Assembly (NCBI GenBank): GCA_038198445.1
Contig: JBBPZZ010000063.1
Coordinates: 1 to 11,418 of the forward strand
DNA: 11,418 bases
Direction of reading: 5' to 3'
From: JACDDK01 sp038198445
GTDB taxonomy: Bacteria > Actinomycetota > Rubrobacteria > Rubrobacterales > Rubrobacteraceae
Both the position numbers and the translations under genes were made by a program. Position 1 is the first letter of the stretch, and every line of letters begins with the position of its first letter. The notes below the pieces were generated by a model. The model did no database searches. It saw nothing but the letters and a program-made list of their open reading frames with translations, and was not told the DNA's origin. Positions 6,827-11,413 of this stretch are shown here, in pieces.

Positions 6827-7840
6827 CTAGTAGAGCCCGAAGCTGAAGACCCAGCCGACGAGGACGGCTATGGGGCCGGTGATCTGACGGCTCAGGAGCA
6901 CCGCCGGGACCCCGACCTGAATAGTCTCCGGATCCGCCTCTCCCAGCGATAGCCCGACCGGCACGAAGTCGCAGCCGACCTGCGTGTCGTAGGCGAAGAG
7001 CGCCGGTAGGGCGAACGTCGGAGAGATGTTGCCGTTGGCGATCTGGGCCCCCACCAGCGTGCCGATTACCTGCGCGATCACCGCCCCCGGACCAAGTATG
7101 GGCGAGAGGAACGGCAGACCGACTATAACGGAGAGCACGAGGAGACCAACCAGGTTGCCCGCGAGCGGGGTAAGGACCTTGGCGATCAGGTTCCCGATCC
7201 CCGTGGCGTTGATGATGCCGATGAGCAGCGTAACGAACGCGATGAACGGCAGCACGTTCCTTATCACCGTGTCTATGGCCTGCCGCCCGCTCTGGTACAG
7301 CGTCCCGACGACGCCACCTACCCCACGTCCGATGCGGACGATGAAGCCGATGAACCCTCCCGCGGCCGGAACTTCGGCGGCTCCTTCCGGAGCGGCGAAC
7401 GGGTTCGCGGTCGCGGACTCACTCTCGTCACCAGTTGAGTCGCCGGCTGCCGCGGCTTCTTCTCCGTCGGCCAGGCTGATGCTGTCAACGCGCACGCCGG
7501 AGACGTAGATGTCCTCTGTTATGAATTGCGCCAGTGGACCAGTCTGTCCGGAAGAGTTGAGGTTGATGGTCGGGATTCGCTTGCGCGGGTATACCCCTGC
7601 CCGCGCCGTGCCTCCGCAGTCTACGACGACGGCGGCGATCTCACTCTCCGGCGGCGGCGTCCTGAAGCCTTCGACGGCGGTCGCGCCGGTCATCTCGGCT
7701 ATCTTTCTGGCGACCTCGGGGATCTCTCCGCCCGTTACCGCCACGATCTTGTCCTTCTCCGAAGTCGGCTTGATGACGAGCGGTCCGCCCCATCCAGGGT
7801 TCCCGCGCTCTATCTTTACAGCCCTGTATTCTTTATCCAT
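6827..7840 (-). CDS. srlE: PTS glucitol/sorbitol-type IIB/IIC2 membrane component
   Basis: This 337-residue protein combines a cytoplasmic IIB domain and a membrane IIC half. The N-terminal KIERGNPGWGGPL and VVVDCGGTARAGVYPRKRIPTIN match E. coli SrlE closely; C75 is the phosphocysteine. A low-complexity Ala/Glu/Ser linker (about 125-160) leads to the membrane part, where SGRQAIDTVIRNVLPFIAF, LPFLSPILGPGAVIAQVIG, LPALFAYDTQVGCDFVPVGLS and VGVPAVLLSRQITG are the family signatures. The ATG at 7838-7840 is chosen because GGGGAG lies 4-5 nt before it and it matches the family start; the frame continues 13 codons further but would overlap srlA. The linker is longer than in E. coli. It is 10 nt after srlA and abuts srlB. 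It works with SrlA to import and phosphorylate a hexitol-like substrate. Confidence 0.95.
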   Translation of the reverse strand: MDKEYRAVKIERGNPGWGGPLVIKPTSEKDKIVAVTGGEIPEVARKIAEMTGATAVEGFRTPPPESEIAAVVVDCGGTARAGVYPRKRIPTINLNSSGQTGPLAQFITEDIYVSGVRVDSISLADGEEAAAAGDSTGDESESATANPFAAPEGAAEVPAAGGFIGFIVRIGRGVGGVVGTLYQSGRQAIDTVIRNVLPFIAFVTLLIGIINATGIGNLIAKVLTPLAGNLVGLLVLSVIVGLPFLSPILGPGAVIAQVIGTLVGAQIANGNISPTFALPALFAYDTQVGCDFVPVGLSLGEADPETIQVGVPAVLLSRQITGPIAVLVGWVFSFGLY

Positions 7841-7850
7841 CACGCTCCCC

Positions 7851-8477
7851 CTACAGCTCGATGCCCTGGCGTCGGGCAAGGAGGACGGTGATCCGCTCCG
7901 TAACCACGCCCCGGATGAAGATGACCACGAGCCCGGCGAGGAAGTACCGCACGGCTATCGGGCCGAGCGGGAGGTTCTGCTCCTGCAACCCTTTCGCCAC
8001 GCCCAGATAGACGAACAATTCCGCCGGGTTGGCGTGCGGGAAGAGGCCCGTTATGGGATGCACGAAAGAGACCGCTGAATCGTAGAACGCCGGCTTGTAC
8101 CTCTCGTCGAGGAAGGTGCCGAACGTGTAGGCCATCGGGTTCGTCAGGAAGAAGACGGCGATCAGCGGCAGCAGCGAGTACCGGGTGAACATGTTGCCCG
8201 CCGCGAACCGGGCCACCCGCTGAATCCGCTGCTCCCCGACCAGCGCGATTACCGTGTACAACGCCGTGAGCAAGATGATAAGGAGCGGAATAATCCCCGT
8301 AACGAAACCGACGAAAGTGTCCGCGCCCGCCTGGAATACCCCGATGAAAGCGTCTCCGGCCTTACCCAGAGCACCTAATACGCCATTGTCCTCAGCGCCT
8401 TTGAAGTTTTTGTCTGTCGTCTGGAGCAACGCGACGAACGACGTCGAGCCCCCCAGATGAGCGATTAACCCCTGCAT
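7851..8477 (-). CDS. srlA: PTS glucitol/sorbitol-type IIC component with N-terminal extension
   Basis: This 208-residue integral membrane protein forms the translocation channel with SrlE. From residue 41 it follows E. coli SrlA: GDAFIGVFQAGADTFVGFVTGIIPLLIILL, then RYSLLPLIAVFFLTNPM, the family signature GLFPHANPAELFVYLGVAKGL and the closing LPLGPIAVRYFLAGL...RGVVTE. Several hydrophobic spans are visible (about 55-82, 103-118, 175-192). The ATG at 8475-8477 has an excellent AGGAGG 5 nt upstream, so the roughly 32 extra N-terminal residues relative to E. coli look genuine; they are mostly polar (TTDKNFKGAEDNG). It starts 46 nt after gutM and ends 10 nt before srlE. Confidence 0.94.
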   Translation of the reverse strand: MQGLIAHLGGSTSFVALLQTTDKNFKGAEDNGVLGALGKAGDAFIGVFQAGADTFVGFVTGIIPLLIILLTALYTVIALVGEQRIQRVARFAAGNMFTRYSLLPLIAVFFLTNPMAYTFGTFLDERYKPAFYDSAVSFVHPITGLFPHANPAELFVYLGVAKGLQEQNLPLGPIAVRYFLAGLVVIFIRGVVTERITVLLARRQGIEL

Positions 8478-8523
8478 TGACTCCTCCTAATCCCTGGCCT
8501 TCCCTTAACTGAGCTTTCCCCTT

Positions 8524-8937
8524 CTAACTAACCCCGGCGCTTACCTCCTGTTTGTCTTTGATCTGGTCTATCTGCTCGACCGCGCGGCGGGCGGATAGCA
8601 TCGTCGCCGCCTCGTAGGGATCTTCCCGCTCCTCGTCCCGCAAATCTTCGACGTCCAGGCCAACGAGGAGTGGAGCGTCCTTGAAACGCGCGAAAACCGT
8701 CCGGCCGCGCATCCTAAGAGCCCGCGAGACCAACCCGTCCTCGCCGGTTACCAGGATCAGGATCACACCCTTACCGAGCCTGCCCCGCGCGTTTCCGACC
8801 CCGACGTATCCTTTGTTGTTCTCACCCGCAATCCCGGACAAGACGTGCTGATAGTGACGCATCTGGTACCAGGTCCCCAAAATCTGTAACAGCCACAGCA
8901 GACCCGCGATCAGGATCACCCACGAAAAGAAACCCAT
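8524..8937 (-). CDS. gutM: Glucitol operon activator-like membrane protein GutM
   Basis: This 137-residue protein has one N-terminal membrane helix (about 4-22, FFSWVILIAGLLWLLQILG) and a cytoplasmic domain. The sequence GYVGVGNARGRLGKGVILILV...RMRGRTVFARFKDAPLLVGLDVEDL matches E. coli GutM/SrlM (RVGVGRSSGRFKPRVVVAIAL...MKGLTVFARP). E. coli GutM is known as an activator of the gut operon, by a poorly understood mechanism. The ATG has AGGAGGG about 6 nt upstream. Here it is the first gene of the operon; in E. coli it follows the PTS and dehydrogenase genes. The C-terminal 40 residues (REDPYEAATMLSARRAVEQIDQ...) are longer than in E. coli. With the SorC protein it gives the operon two regulators. 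Confidence 0.9.
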   Translation of the reverse strand: MGFFSWVILIAGLLWLLQILGTWYQMRHYQHVLSGIAGENNKGYVGVGNARGRLGKGVILILVTGEDGLVSRALRMRGRTVFARFKDAPLLVGLDVEDLRDEEREDPYEAATMLSARRAVEQIDQIKDKQEVSAGVS

Positions 8938-9014
8938 CTATAACCCTCCTCACCTCGTCTTCGCCAAATCCCTCTGCGGACCCCTATTAAGCCCACCCCT
9001 ATGCACCTCACAAT

Positions 9015-9044
9015 ATTTTAGGTATGAACTATGTTCAGTGTCAA
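9015..9044 (-). promoter_or_regulatory. Operon promoter, TTGACA-N18-TAAAAT
   Basis: Reading the minus strand, TTGACA (9044-9039) is a perfect -35 box and TAAAAT (9020-9015) a five-of-six -10 box, with an 18-nt spacer. Transcription would start near 9008, leaving a leader of about 70 nt before gutM. The leader shows no clear riboswitch or attenuator. Confidence 0.8.
9025..9037. promoter_or_regulatory. Candidate SorC operator, palindrome TGAAC-TAT-GTTCA
   Basis: A perfect 5-3-5 palindrome fills the spacer between the -35 and -10 boxes, where a bound protein would block RNA polymerase. A further half-site, GAACA on the plus strand at 9045-9049, lies just upstream of the -35 box. From memory, SorC/DeoR-type operators are often TGAAC/GTTCA-like. 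Assigning it to the operon's own SorC protein is inference. Confidence 0.6.
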
Positions 9045-9049
9045 GAACA

Positions 9050-9057
9050 AAAGTAAA
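9050..9057. repeat. Target site duplication, left copy (AAAGTAAA)
   Basis: AAAGTAAA directly precedes the left terminal repeat and is repeated exactly at 11316-11323 after the right one. Eight base pairs is the duplication size expected for IS1595-family insertion. Confidence 0.92.
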
Positions 9058-9082
9058 GGCAATAACGTATTTGACTCACCAA
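9058..9082 (+). repeat. Left terminal inverted repeat, 25 bp
   Basis: The repeat starts GGCAATAACG and ends CTCACCAA. It is a perfect 25/25 inverted match to 11291-11315. Beginning with GGC fits IS1595-family ends. Pairing stops at both edges (9057 and 9083). Confidence 0.95.
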
Positions 9083-9170
9083 CGGGTAACAATTGGTAGT
9101 CATTTGATTAGCGTTTTATGAGCATTTACTTAGCACTTTGGCAACATTTAGTTGTAAACTGAAACCGAAA

Positions 9171-9198
9171 GTTGCGGAATACAACCAAGTGTTGCGGA
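9171..9198 (+). repeat. Direct repeat GTTGCGGA, two copies 20 bp apart
   Basis: GTTGCGGA occurs at 9171-9178 and 9191-9198, a spacing close to two helical turns, just upstream of the charged 54-aa gene. It may be a protein-binding site or chance. No convincing promoter pair was found in 9083-9216. Confidence 0.35.
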
Positions 9199-9216
9199 TC
9201 GAAAGCGGGGCCTACG

Positions 9217-9381
9217 ATGGCACAGCGCAAACCGAAAGACGAACGCAAAGAAGAACGAAACCCCGAATGGGAAAGATTCGATACGTTCGTTAAGAAGATC
9301 GTCGCCGTTCCCAAAGAAGAAGTAGACAAGAGGCGTGCTGAGTGGGAGCGGGACAAAGAGCGTAGGAAGCAGGCTGGATAG
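9217..9381 (+). CDS. Small highly charged passenger protein, unknown function
   Basis: This 54-residue protein is rich in Lys, Arg and Glu, with a first charged stretch (RKPKDERKEERN), a central EWERFDTFVKKIVAVPKEEVDKRR and a charged tail. It is likely mostly helical. There is no membrane segment or cysteine. From memory, short proteins with 'F..F...K.V.VPKEE.D.RR' are common as hypotheticals in Rubrobacter and cyanobacteria and can resemble antitoxin-type peptides, but no function is established. The start at ATG 9217 is preferred over the in-frame ATG at 9172 because the residues before it (RNTTKCCGSKAGPT) lack the charged composition; the ribosome site is weak (GCGGGG). It converges on the membrane-protein gene, 19 nt away. 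Confidence 0.6.
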   Translation: MAQRKPKDERKEERNPEWERFDTFVKKIVAVPKEEVDKRRAEWERDKERRKQAG

Positions 9382-9400
9382 AATTACGCTTCGACTGACT

Positions 9401-9670
9401 TCACGCTTGGGTACCAGTGCCTAAATAGTATCCGGCTATACCGCCAATTAAGATTGCTTCTATTGGCAAGAGTACTTGAAGCAATCCCTTGACCGCATCA
9501 CCTTGACCCAAAAACAGGCCGACGAAACTCAAGAGTACCGTCCCTGCAAAGATACCCATTGTCCAATGTGTGATTCCGCCGCGTGTCTTTTCTTCGCGTA
9601 GAGCGCATTCTTCGCCAGGCGGCTTAGGCTCTGGGGGTCCAACTGGACCCCCAGGCAACTCTTCAGTCAC
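9401..9670 (-). CDS. Small two-helix membrane passenger protein, unknown function
   Basis: This 89-residue protein has a proline/glycine-rich cytoplasmic-type N-terminus (PGGPVGPPEPKPPGEE) and two hydrophobic helices at about 37-55 and 65-85, with a GGIAGYYLG glycine-rich end. No enzymatic motif is seen. The start is GTG (9668-9670), the only in-frame start after the upstream stop at 9701, and it lacks a clear Shine-Dalgarno sequence. A strong 10-bp hairpin lies 16-39 nt into the coding sequence. The gene is 30 nt downstream of the ribbon-helix-helix gene on the same strand, so the two are probably cotranscribed. It may be the effector partner of that regulator, but nothing direct shows it. 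Confidence 0.6.
   Translation of the reverse strand: MTEELPGGPVGPPEPKPPGEECALREEKTRGGITHWTMGIFAGTVLLSFVGLFLGQGDAVKGLLQVLLPIEAILIGGIAGYYLGTGTQA
9631..9654 (-). promoter_or_regulatory. Perfect 10-bp hairpin near the 5' end of the membrane-protein gene
   Basis: CTGGGGGTCC (9631-9640) and GGACCCCCAG (9645-9654) pair fully around a 4-nt loop. It sits just inside the coding region of a gene that lacks a Shine-Dalgarno sequence. It may tune translation, or it may just reflect the Gly-Gly-Pro-Val-Gly-Pro-Pro codons. No T-tract follows. Confidence 0.45.
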
Positions 9671-9700
9671 TAAACGGTAGCGGTGGTGAGGGGCAAGGAA

Positions 9701-9937
9701 CTAGCGCAGGAGCAGTTCTCGCCTATCGCCGTGACGCTCGATGAGTAGGCGAGCATCCCTGTCCTTGCGAACTTCTTCGACCCATTGCTCAAGCGAGATA
9801 GCATCGCGGAGTACTTCAGCCATCGTCGTACCCCTCTCCCTAGCGAGGCTTTCAAGTGCTTCGTAAGCCTCTTCGGAGAAGTTGACGTTAACCCTACGGG
9901 TCGACCGATTCTTTTTTCTCTCCGCCTCAACCATCAT
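9701..9937 (-). CDS. Ribbon-helix-helix (CopG/Arc-type) DNA-binding passenger protein
   Basis: This 78-residue protein has a basic N-terminus (AERKKNRSTRR) followed by the strand RVNVNFSEEAYEALESLARERGTTMAEVLRDAI (about 14-47), the typical ribbon-helix-helix layout with the G-T-T-M-A-E turn between helices. The C-terminal part (QWVEEVRKDRDARLLIERHGDRRELLLR) is charged and helical, as in many antitoxin-like RHH proteins. It starts at ATG 9935-9937, or the adjacent ATG 9932-9934, after AGAGGAG. It precedes the membrane-protein gene by 30 nt. RHH proteins usually act as dimers and repress their own promoter; the palindrome at 10014-10028 is a candidate target. It may be an antitoxin or a regulator of the element. 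Confidence 0.8.
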   Translation of the reverse strand: MMVEAERKKNRSTRRVNVNFSEEAYEALESLARERGTTMAEVLRDAISLEQWVEEVRKDRDARLLIERHGDRRELLLR

Positions 9938-9980
9938 TCACTCCTCTTTTTGTACGGCCCCATCCGGACACTGTCATTAT

Positions 9981-10005
9981 TGCACACTCCCGTGGTTGTT
10001 GTGCA
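9981..10005. repeat. Inverted repeat TGCACA ... TGTGCA
   Basis: TGCACA (9981-9986) and TGTGCA (10000-10005) are inverted with 13 nt between, upstream of the ribbon-helix-helix gene. It could be a second binding site. Short enough to be chance. Confidence 0.3.
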
Positions 10006-10013
10006 CTGTTTTA

Positions 10014-10028
10014 ACTCAAATTTTGAGT
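10014..10028. promoter_or_regulatory. Palindrome ACTCAA-ATT-TTGAGT, candidate operator
   Basis: A 6-3-6 palindrome lies in the divergent region between the ribbon-helix-helix gene and the tiny basic gene. Its right arm TTGAGT is also a possible -35 box for the plus strand, so a protein bound here would block that promoter. Assignment to the ribbon-helix-helix protein is inference. Confidence 0.45.
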
Positions 10029-10053
10029 AAATAATACGTTAATATGGTACTAT
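10023..10053 (+). promoter_or_regulatory. Possible promoter for the 33-aa gene (TTGAGT-N19-TACTAT)
   Basis: TTGAGT (10023-10028) and TACTAT (10048-10053) are 19 nt apart, with TG one base before the -10 box (TGGTACTAT), an extended -10 arrangement. The start would be near 10060, about 45 nt before the ATG. Moderate match only. Confidence 0.45.
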
Positions 10054-10075
10054 GGTTTGCGAGGCGCGGTTTGCG
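10054..10075 (+). repeat. Direct repeat GGTTTGCG, two copies 14 bp apart
   Basis: GGTTTGCG at 10054-10061 and 10068-10075 lies between the putative -10 box and the ribosome binding site of the tiny gene. It could bind a regulator or shape the leader RNA. Confidence 0.35.
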
Positions 10076-10102
10076 TAGACTAGGAAAGGAGGTCCCGACA
10101 CG

Positions 10103-10204
10103 ATGGCCAAGGCTCGTCCGAGGAAATACCATCACGTGAAGGGATATCCGCGCAAGGGCGGTGGGCGAGTGAAGCCCCACGTCCGACGGATGCCCTGTAA
10201 GTAG
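10103..10204 (+). CDS. Tiny (33 aa) highly basic passenger protein
   Basis: ATG 10103 to TAG 10202-10204 encodes 33 residues, about one third Arg or Lys, with the sequence pattern KYHHVKGYPRKGGGRVKPH followed by VRR and a single cysteine near the end. A strong AAAGGAGGT lies 9 nt upstream, the best ribosome site in the element, so it is probably translated despite its length. From memory, the pattern V-x-G-Y-x-R-K-x-G-x-x-V-x-x-H-x-R recurs in many short bacterial proteins and protein tails without assigned function. The charge suggests nucleic acid binding (inference). It sits between the ribbon-helix-helix gene (divergent) and the transposase gene (convergent), and a long stem-loop follows its stop. 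Confidence 0.65.
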   Translation: MAKARPRKYHHVKGYPRKGGGRVKPHVRRMPCK

Positions 10205-10208
10205 GTGA

Positions 10209-10258
10209 CGGGCACTCTCTTGGTGCCAACACACCAACGTAGCCAAGAGTAGCGCCCG
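10209..10258 (+). ncRNA. Long stem-loop after the 33-aa gene, possible structured RNA
   Basis: CGGGC (10209-10213) pairs with GCCCG (10254-10258), and CTCTTGG (10217-10223) pairs with CCAAGAG (10243-10249). A few intervening pairs give roughly 14 bp with one bulge and one mismatch around a 19-nt loop. An alternative hairpin, TTGGTG (10220-10225... region) with CACCAA, overlaps it. There is no T-tract, so it is not a standard terminator. It may protect the 3' end of the small mRNA or be a small RNA. The rest of 10259-10317 shows nothing clear. Confidence 0.4.
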
Positions 10259-10317
10259 CCTCCGAACCTCAAGCTGTAGTTAACCACAATCGCATACGCG
10301 CAGCCGCGAAGGGGGCC

Positions 10318-11271
10318 TCAGGGGCTCCCCTCCTCTTTCCGCTTGCCCGTAAGCTCATCATAGGTCAACCGTCGTCCCGCCACGCTCCCAAGCGTCTTAG
10401 TGAACCTATCCTTGTCCTCACCCTCTCGCTCGTTGAACCTGAAAGCCTGCTCATCTAAGTACCTAAAGAGATGATACGGCTCTACGCTGACATAGGTTCC
10501 CTTGATTCCGCGTTTCAAGAGACTCCAGAAGTTTTCAAGTCCGTTCGTGTGGATGTGGCCGTCAACATACTTCTCTGCATGGTCCACTACGTTGTGTATA
10601 TATTCGGGATCTAAGTCCCGGTAAGACCTCAGAGCGTCCGTATGGACCTCTGATCCCGGCTCTACGTTCTCCCGTACCTCTACCTGTAGCGTGCGGCTCT
10701 TGGTATCCGGCACTACTTTGGTCCTCACTTCGCCGTGGCGCTCCAAAAGCCCCATGACCGCAACCTTGCCAGACGAACCTCGCCCCGTTATCTTCTGTTC
10801 GCGCTTGCTCTTGTGCATGTTGCGAGCCTTGCCACCGATGAAAGTTTCGTCGGCTTCCACCTGACCGGATAGCTTCTCGAACGTGCCGGTCTGCATGGCG
10901 AGTCTGACGCGGTGCAACATGAACCACGCCGACTTTTGCTGAATCCCCAAGTCCCGCGCCAACTCGTAAGAGCTTATGCCATTCTTACAGTTGACGAGCA
11001 TCCACATCGCCGGAAGCCATTTGTCCAAACCTATCGGGGAATCTTCCAGGACTGTACCGACCTTGACGCTAAACTGTTTCTTGCAGGCGCGGCATTTCCA
11101 CACACGACGGGTCTTCAAGTAATAGTGTTTTTGGTCCATGACACCGCACGCGGGACAAACCGGACCTTCCGGCCAACGCGCTTTGGCGAAGTACTCTGTA
11201 GCAACGTCTAGATCGGAGAAATAACGTATCGCTTCAAGTAGTGTTTTTGGCTGTTTTGCAGGACTTTCCAT
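10318..11271 (-). CDS. IS1595-family transposase
   Basis: This 317-residue DDE-type transposase has an N-terminal zinc ribbon (C39-x2-C42 ... C60-x2-C63, in CPACG and CRACKKQFSVKVGTVLEDS). A helical segment follows (about 82-125, NGISSYELARDLGIQQKSAWFMLHRVR), then the catalytic domain: VEADETFIGG (D141), VHTDALRSY (D212) and HTNGLENFWSLLKRGIKGTY (N243/E246 region, where IS1595 enzymes have the third catalytic residue). No frameshift or internal stop is seen. The ATG at 11269-11271 is preferred over an ATG 18 nt upstream, because the latter would overlap the -10 box. There is no Shine-Dalgarno sequence and the gene looks leaderless. It should act on the two 25-bp ends of this element. Confidence 0.94.
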   Translation of the reverse strand: MESPAKQPKTLLEAIRYFSDLDVATEYFAKARWPEGPVCPACGVMDQKHYYLKTRRVWKCRACKKQFSVKVGTVLEDSPIGLDKWLPAMWMLVNCKNGISSYELARDLGIQQKSAWFMLHRVRLAMQTGTFEKLSGQVEADETFIGGKARNMHKSKREQKITGRGSSGKVAVMGLLERHGEVRTKVVPDTKSRTLQVEVRENVEPGSEVHTDALRSYRDLDPEYIHNVVDHAEKYVDGHIHTNGLENFWSLLKRGIKGTYVSVEPYHLFRYLDEQAFRFNEREGEDKDRFTKTLGSVAGRRLTYDELTGKRKEEGSP

Positions 11272-11277
11272 ACCTGA

Positions 11278-11286
11278 AGTATACCA
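11278..11286 (-). promoter_or_regulatory. Extended -10 promoter of the transposase (TGGTATACT)
   Basis: On the minus strand TGGTATACT is a TGn extended -10 box, with TATACT at 11283-11278. The ATG begins 6 nt later, at the expected transcription start, so the message would be leaderless. The TTGACT inside the terminal repeat is only 13 nt from the -10 box and is probably not its -35 box. Confidence 0.6.
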
Positions 11287-11290
11287 CATT

Positions 11291-11315
11291 TTGGTGAGTC
11301 AAATACGTTATTGCC
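11291..11315 (-). repeat. Right terminal inverted repeat, 25 bp
   Basis: Read on the minus strand it starts GGCAATAACG and is identical over 25 bases to 9058-9082. It lies 19 bp outside the transposase start. Confidence 0.95.
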
Positions 11316-11323
11316 AAAGTAAA
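11316..11323. repeat. Target site duplication, right copy (AAAGTAAA)
   Basis: Exact copy of 9050-9057 directly after the right terminal repeat, confirming the right boundary of the element. Sequence from 11324 on is the other half of the original intergenic region. Confidence 0.92.
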
Positions 11324-11413
11324 AATGTACAACGACGGTAGCTTGTCTGTGGACTTCGGTAGGAGTAGAGTCCGTGATATAGGAAGTTTGGGGCGCAGGG
11401 GAGAGGAGATTTG

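Larger units (their letters stand above)
214..8937 (-). other. Predicted ten-gene PTS / oxidoreductase / dehydrogenase-complex operon
   Basis: All ten genes between 8937 and 214 are on the minus strand. Junctions are 46, 10, 0, 1, 3, 6, -14, -8, 0 and 10 nt in transcription order, with two TAG/ATG abutments (srlE-srlB and E1 beta-E2). No internal gap is large enough for a separate promoter region. This supports one transcript from the promoter at 9015-9044. Promoters inside coding sequence cannot be excluded. Confidence 0.85.
9058..11315. mobile_element. Complete IS1595-family element with passenger genes (2,258 bp)
   Basis: The boundaries are set by perfect 25-bp inverted repeats and an 8-bp duplication. 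The IS1595-family transposase gene fills the right part, on the minus strand. The left 1.2 kb holds four small genes with no visible role in transposition: a charged 54-aa protein (plus), a membrane protein and a ribbon-helix-helix protein (minus, tandem), and a 33-aa basic peptide (plus). Some IS1595-family members are known to carry passenger genes. The identical ends and duplications suggest a recent, intact insertion. Base composition is clearly more AT-rich than the operon, notably at 9001-9180 and 10000-10050. Confidence 0.92.

Noticed and set aside
6128..6952. Plus-strand open frame of 274 codons opposite the oxidoreductase and srlB
   Set aside because: It spans two genes of the operon in antisense and shows no protein features.
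9126..9356. Minus-strand frame of 76 codons opposite the charged 54-aa gene
   Set aside because: Low-complexity Ser/Leu-rich antisense product with no start signal.
9971..10005. Sigma-70 promoter for the ribbon-helix-helix gene
   Set aside because: No -35/-10 pair with acceptable spacing could be found upstream of 9937 on the minus strand.
10016..10246. Minus-strand frame of 76 codons over the tiny basic gene
   Set aside because: No ribosome site or recognisable motif, and it crosses the promoter and palindrome region.
11272..11289. Upstream ATG of the transposase (six extra residues)
   Set aside because: Its codons coincide with the extended -10 promoter and it has no ribosome site.
11291..11315. 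TTGACT in the terminal repeat as the -35 box of the transposase promoter
   Set aside because: Only 13 nt separate it from TATACT, too short for a normal promoter; the TGn extended -10 explains it better.
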